From an uncultured SAR116 cluster alpha proteobacterium (lineage in GTDB: Bacteria > Pseudomonadota > Alphaproteobacteria > Puniceispirillales > Marisalimonadaceae), in the NCBI GenBank assembly GCA_902618195.1, contig CACMZO010000011.1, positions 1 through 40,000 on the forward strand: a DNA stretch of 40,000 nucleotides, written 5' to 3'. A model generated the notes under the pieces. The model was given only the letters and a program-made list of their open reading frames with translations. It made no database searches and had not been told where the DNA came from. How positions within the stretch are numbered: the first letter of the stretch is position 1; the number at the start of each line of letters is the position of its first letter. The translations under genes were made by a program, and so were the position numbers. Below, in pieces: positions 39,300-40,000 of this stretch.

Positions 39300-40000
39300 T
39301 TTTTTTAATTCAAAAGAATTATTGATAGATGGCATTAGTAAATTAAAATCTAGTAAAATTCCGAACCCAGAAATAGATGCAAGAATTTTATTATCTTATG
39401 CAATAAATTATCAAAACACCATTTACATGCATAATAATTTTTCAATATCAAAAAAGGATAAAAATAAATTTTATTGTTATTTAGATAAAAGAATCAAAGG
39501 AAAACCAGTTTCAAGAATTTTAGGTTCTAGAAATTTTTGGAAAAATAATTTTTTAATTAATAAATATACACTTGATCCAAGACCAGATACTGAAATTATC
39601 ATTGATGTTTTAACTAAAACTTGCAGCAATAAAAGTAACCATTTTCAAGTGCTTGATCTTGGATCCGGTTCTGGTTGTATTGGTTTATCCTTAATTGATG
39701 AAATTAAAAACGCATCACTTTTATCTGTAGATATATGCAAAAAATCTTTAGAAATATTGAACAAAAATGCAAATAGACTAAATCTTATGAATAAATTATA
39801 CTGCGCACAAATTAATTGGTTTGAAGATACATGGATTGAAAATATCAAAATAATTACTCAAAACGAAAAATTATTTTCAAAAAATAAATTTGATATTATT
39901 GTATGTAATCCACCATACATAAAATCATCAGATATTGAAAAACTTCAAACTGAAGTTAAAAATTACGATCCTTTAGTGTCTTTAGATGGAGGTATTGATG
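39292..40000 (+). CDS. prmC: Release factor glutamine methyltransferase, 3' truncated by window end
   Basis: The frame opens at an ATG inside the prfA end (8-nt overlap, ATGGTTGA) and runs off the window, giving 236 residues. It shows the PrmC landmarks: [14 protein letters not shown] and the [11 protein letters not shown] segment, the SAM loop [15 protein letters not shown], and the catalytic VCNPPYIKS (NPPY). PrmC methylates the glutamine of GGQ in RF1 and RF2, and the prfA-prmC pairing is common in bacteria. A low-complexity insert rich in Lys and Asn lies between the SAM loop and NPPY. Confidence 0.95.
   Translation, partial: MVDFFNSKELLIDGISKLKSSKIPNPEIDARILLSYAINYQNTIYMHNNFSISKKDKNKFYCYLDKRIKGKPVSRILGSRNFWKNNFLINKYTLDPRPDTEIIIDVLTKTCSNKSNHFQVLDLGSGSGCIGLSLIDEIKNASLLSVDICKKSLEILNKNANRLNLMNKLYCAQINWFEDTWIENIKIITQNEKLFSKNKFDIIVCNPPYIKSSDIEKLQTEVKNYDPLVSLDGGID

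Overview
The window is a compact, strongly AT-rich stretch (low GC judged by eye, not computed) of a bacterial chromosome. Gene content and order point to an alphaproteobacterium: a class I lysyl-tRNA synthetase, a COX15-type heme A synthase, cobT-cobS-J-domain-bolA next to rpmB, xerD-aroK-aroB-corC, a DUF2889 protein, an NDUFAF5-like methyltransferase, and the run rodZ-ispG-hisS-prfA-prmC. The AT bias, very short intergenic spaces and many overlapping genes suggest a free-living, genome-streamlined marine lineage (SAR11-like or a similar streamlined group). The exact lineage cannot be settled from this window. No stretch over 300 bases lacks a gene. I see no tRNA, rRNA, CRISPR array, insertion sequence or prophage.

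Layout. 1-430: end of a thioredoxin-fold gene. 423-4113 (minus): yggT-folD-HIG1 protein-pduO-etfB-etfA, a tightly packed operon of one-carbon, cobalamin and electron-transfer genes. 4177-7066 (plus): a YnjB/YnjC-type ABC importer (binding protein and fused permease) with no ATPase gene beside it, followed by aspS. 8899-9906 (minus): heme A synthase. 9968-12104: heat-shock groES-groEL with a likely RpoH promoter and the only convincing intrinsic terminator in the window. 12162-15215 (plus): lysS (class I), pyrD, and rpmB with its own sigma70-type promoter. 15216-18582 (minus): J-domain protein, cobS, cobT. 18654: bolA. 18929-22398 (minus): aroK-aroB-corC-DUF2889. 22501-26255 (plus): a 42-residue membrane protein, a large exported protein of unknown function, xerD, accA. 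26271-28399: nitrilase-family hydrolase (minus), methyltransferase (plus), mutT (minus). 28380-29594 (minus): argJ. 29687-32760 (plus): secA and DUF1178. 32757-33521 (minus): ubiG. 33563-40000 (plus): lysC, rodZ, ispG, hisS, prfA and the 5' part of prmC.

How the genes fit together. Most are housekeeping functions: translation (aspS, lysS, hisS, rpmB, prfA, prmC), protein folding and export (groESL, secA), respiration (etfAB, ctaA, NDUFAF5-like, ubiG, HIG1), amino-acid, nucleotide and isoprenoid synthesis (aroKB, argJ, lysC, pyrD, ispG, folD) and fatty-acid synthesis (accA). The less well understood parts are the CobS/CobT AAA+/von Willebrand pair with its J-domain partner, the ATPase-less YnjBC importer, and the small membrane protein plus exported protein ahead of xerD. 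I did not find an obviously new defence or mobile system. The most unusual architecture is the repeated use of exactly 8-nt gene overlaps and the overlapping or abutting convergent gene ends without terminators.
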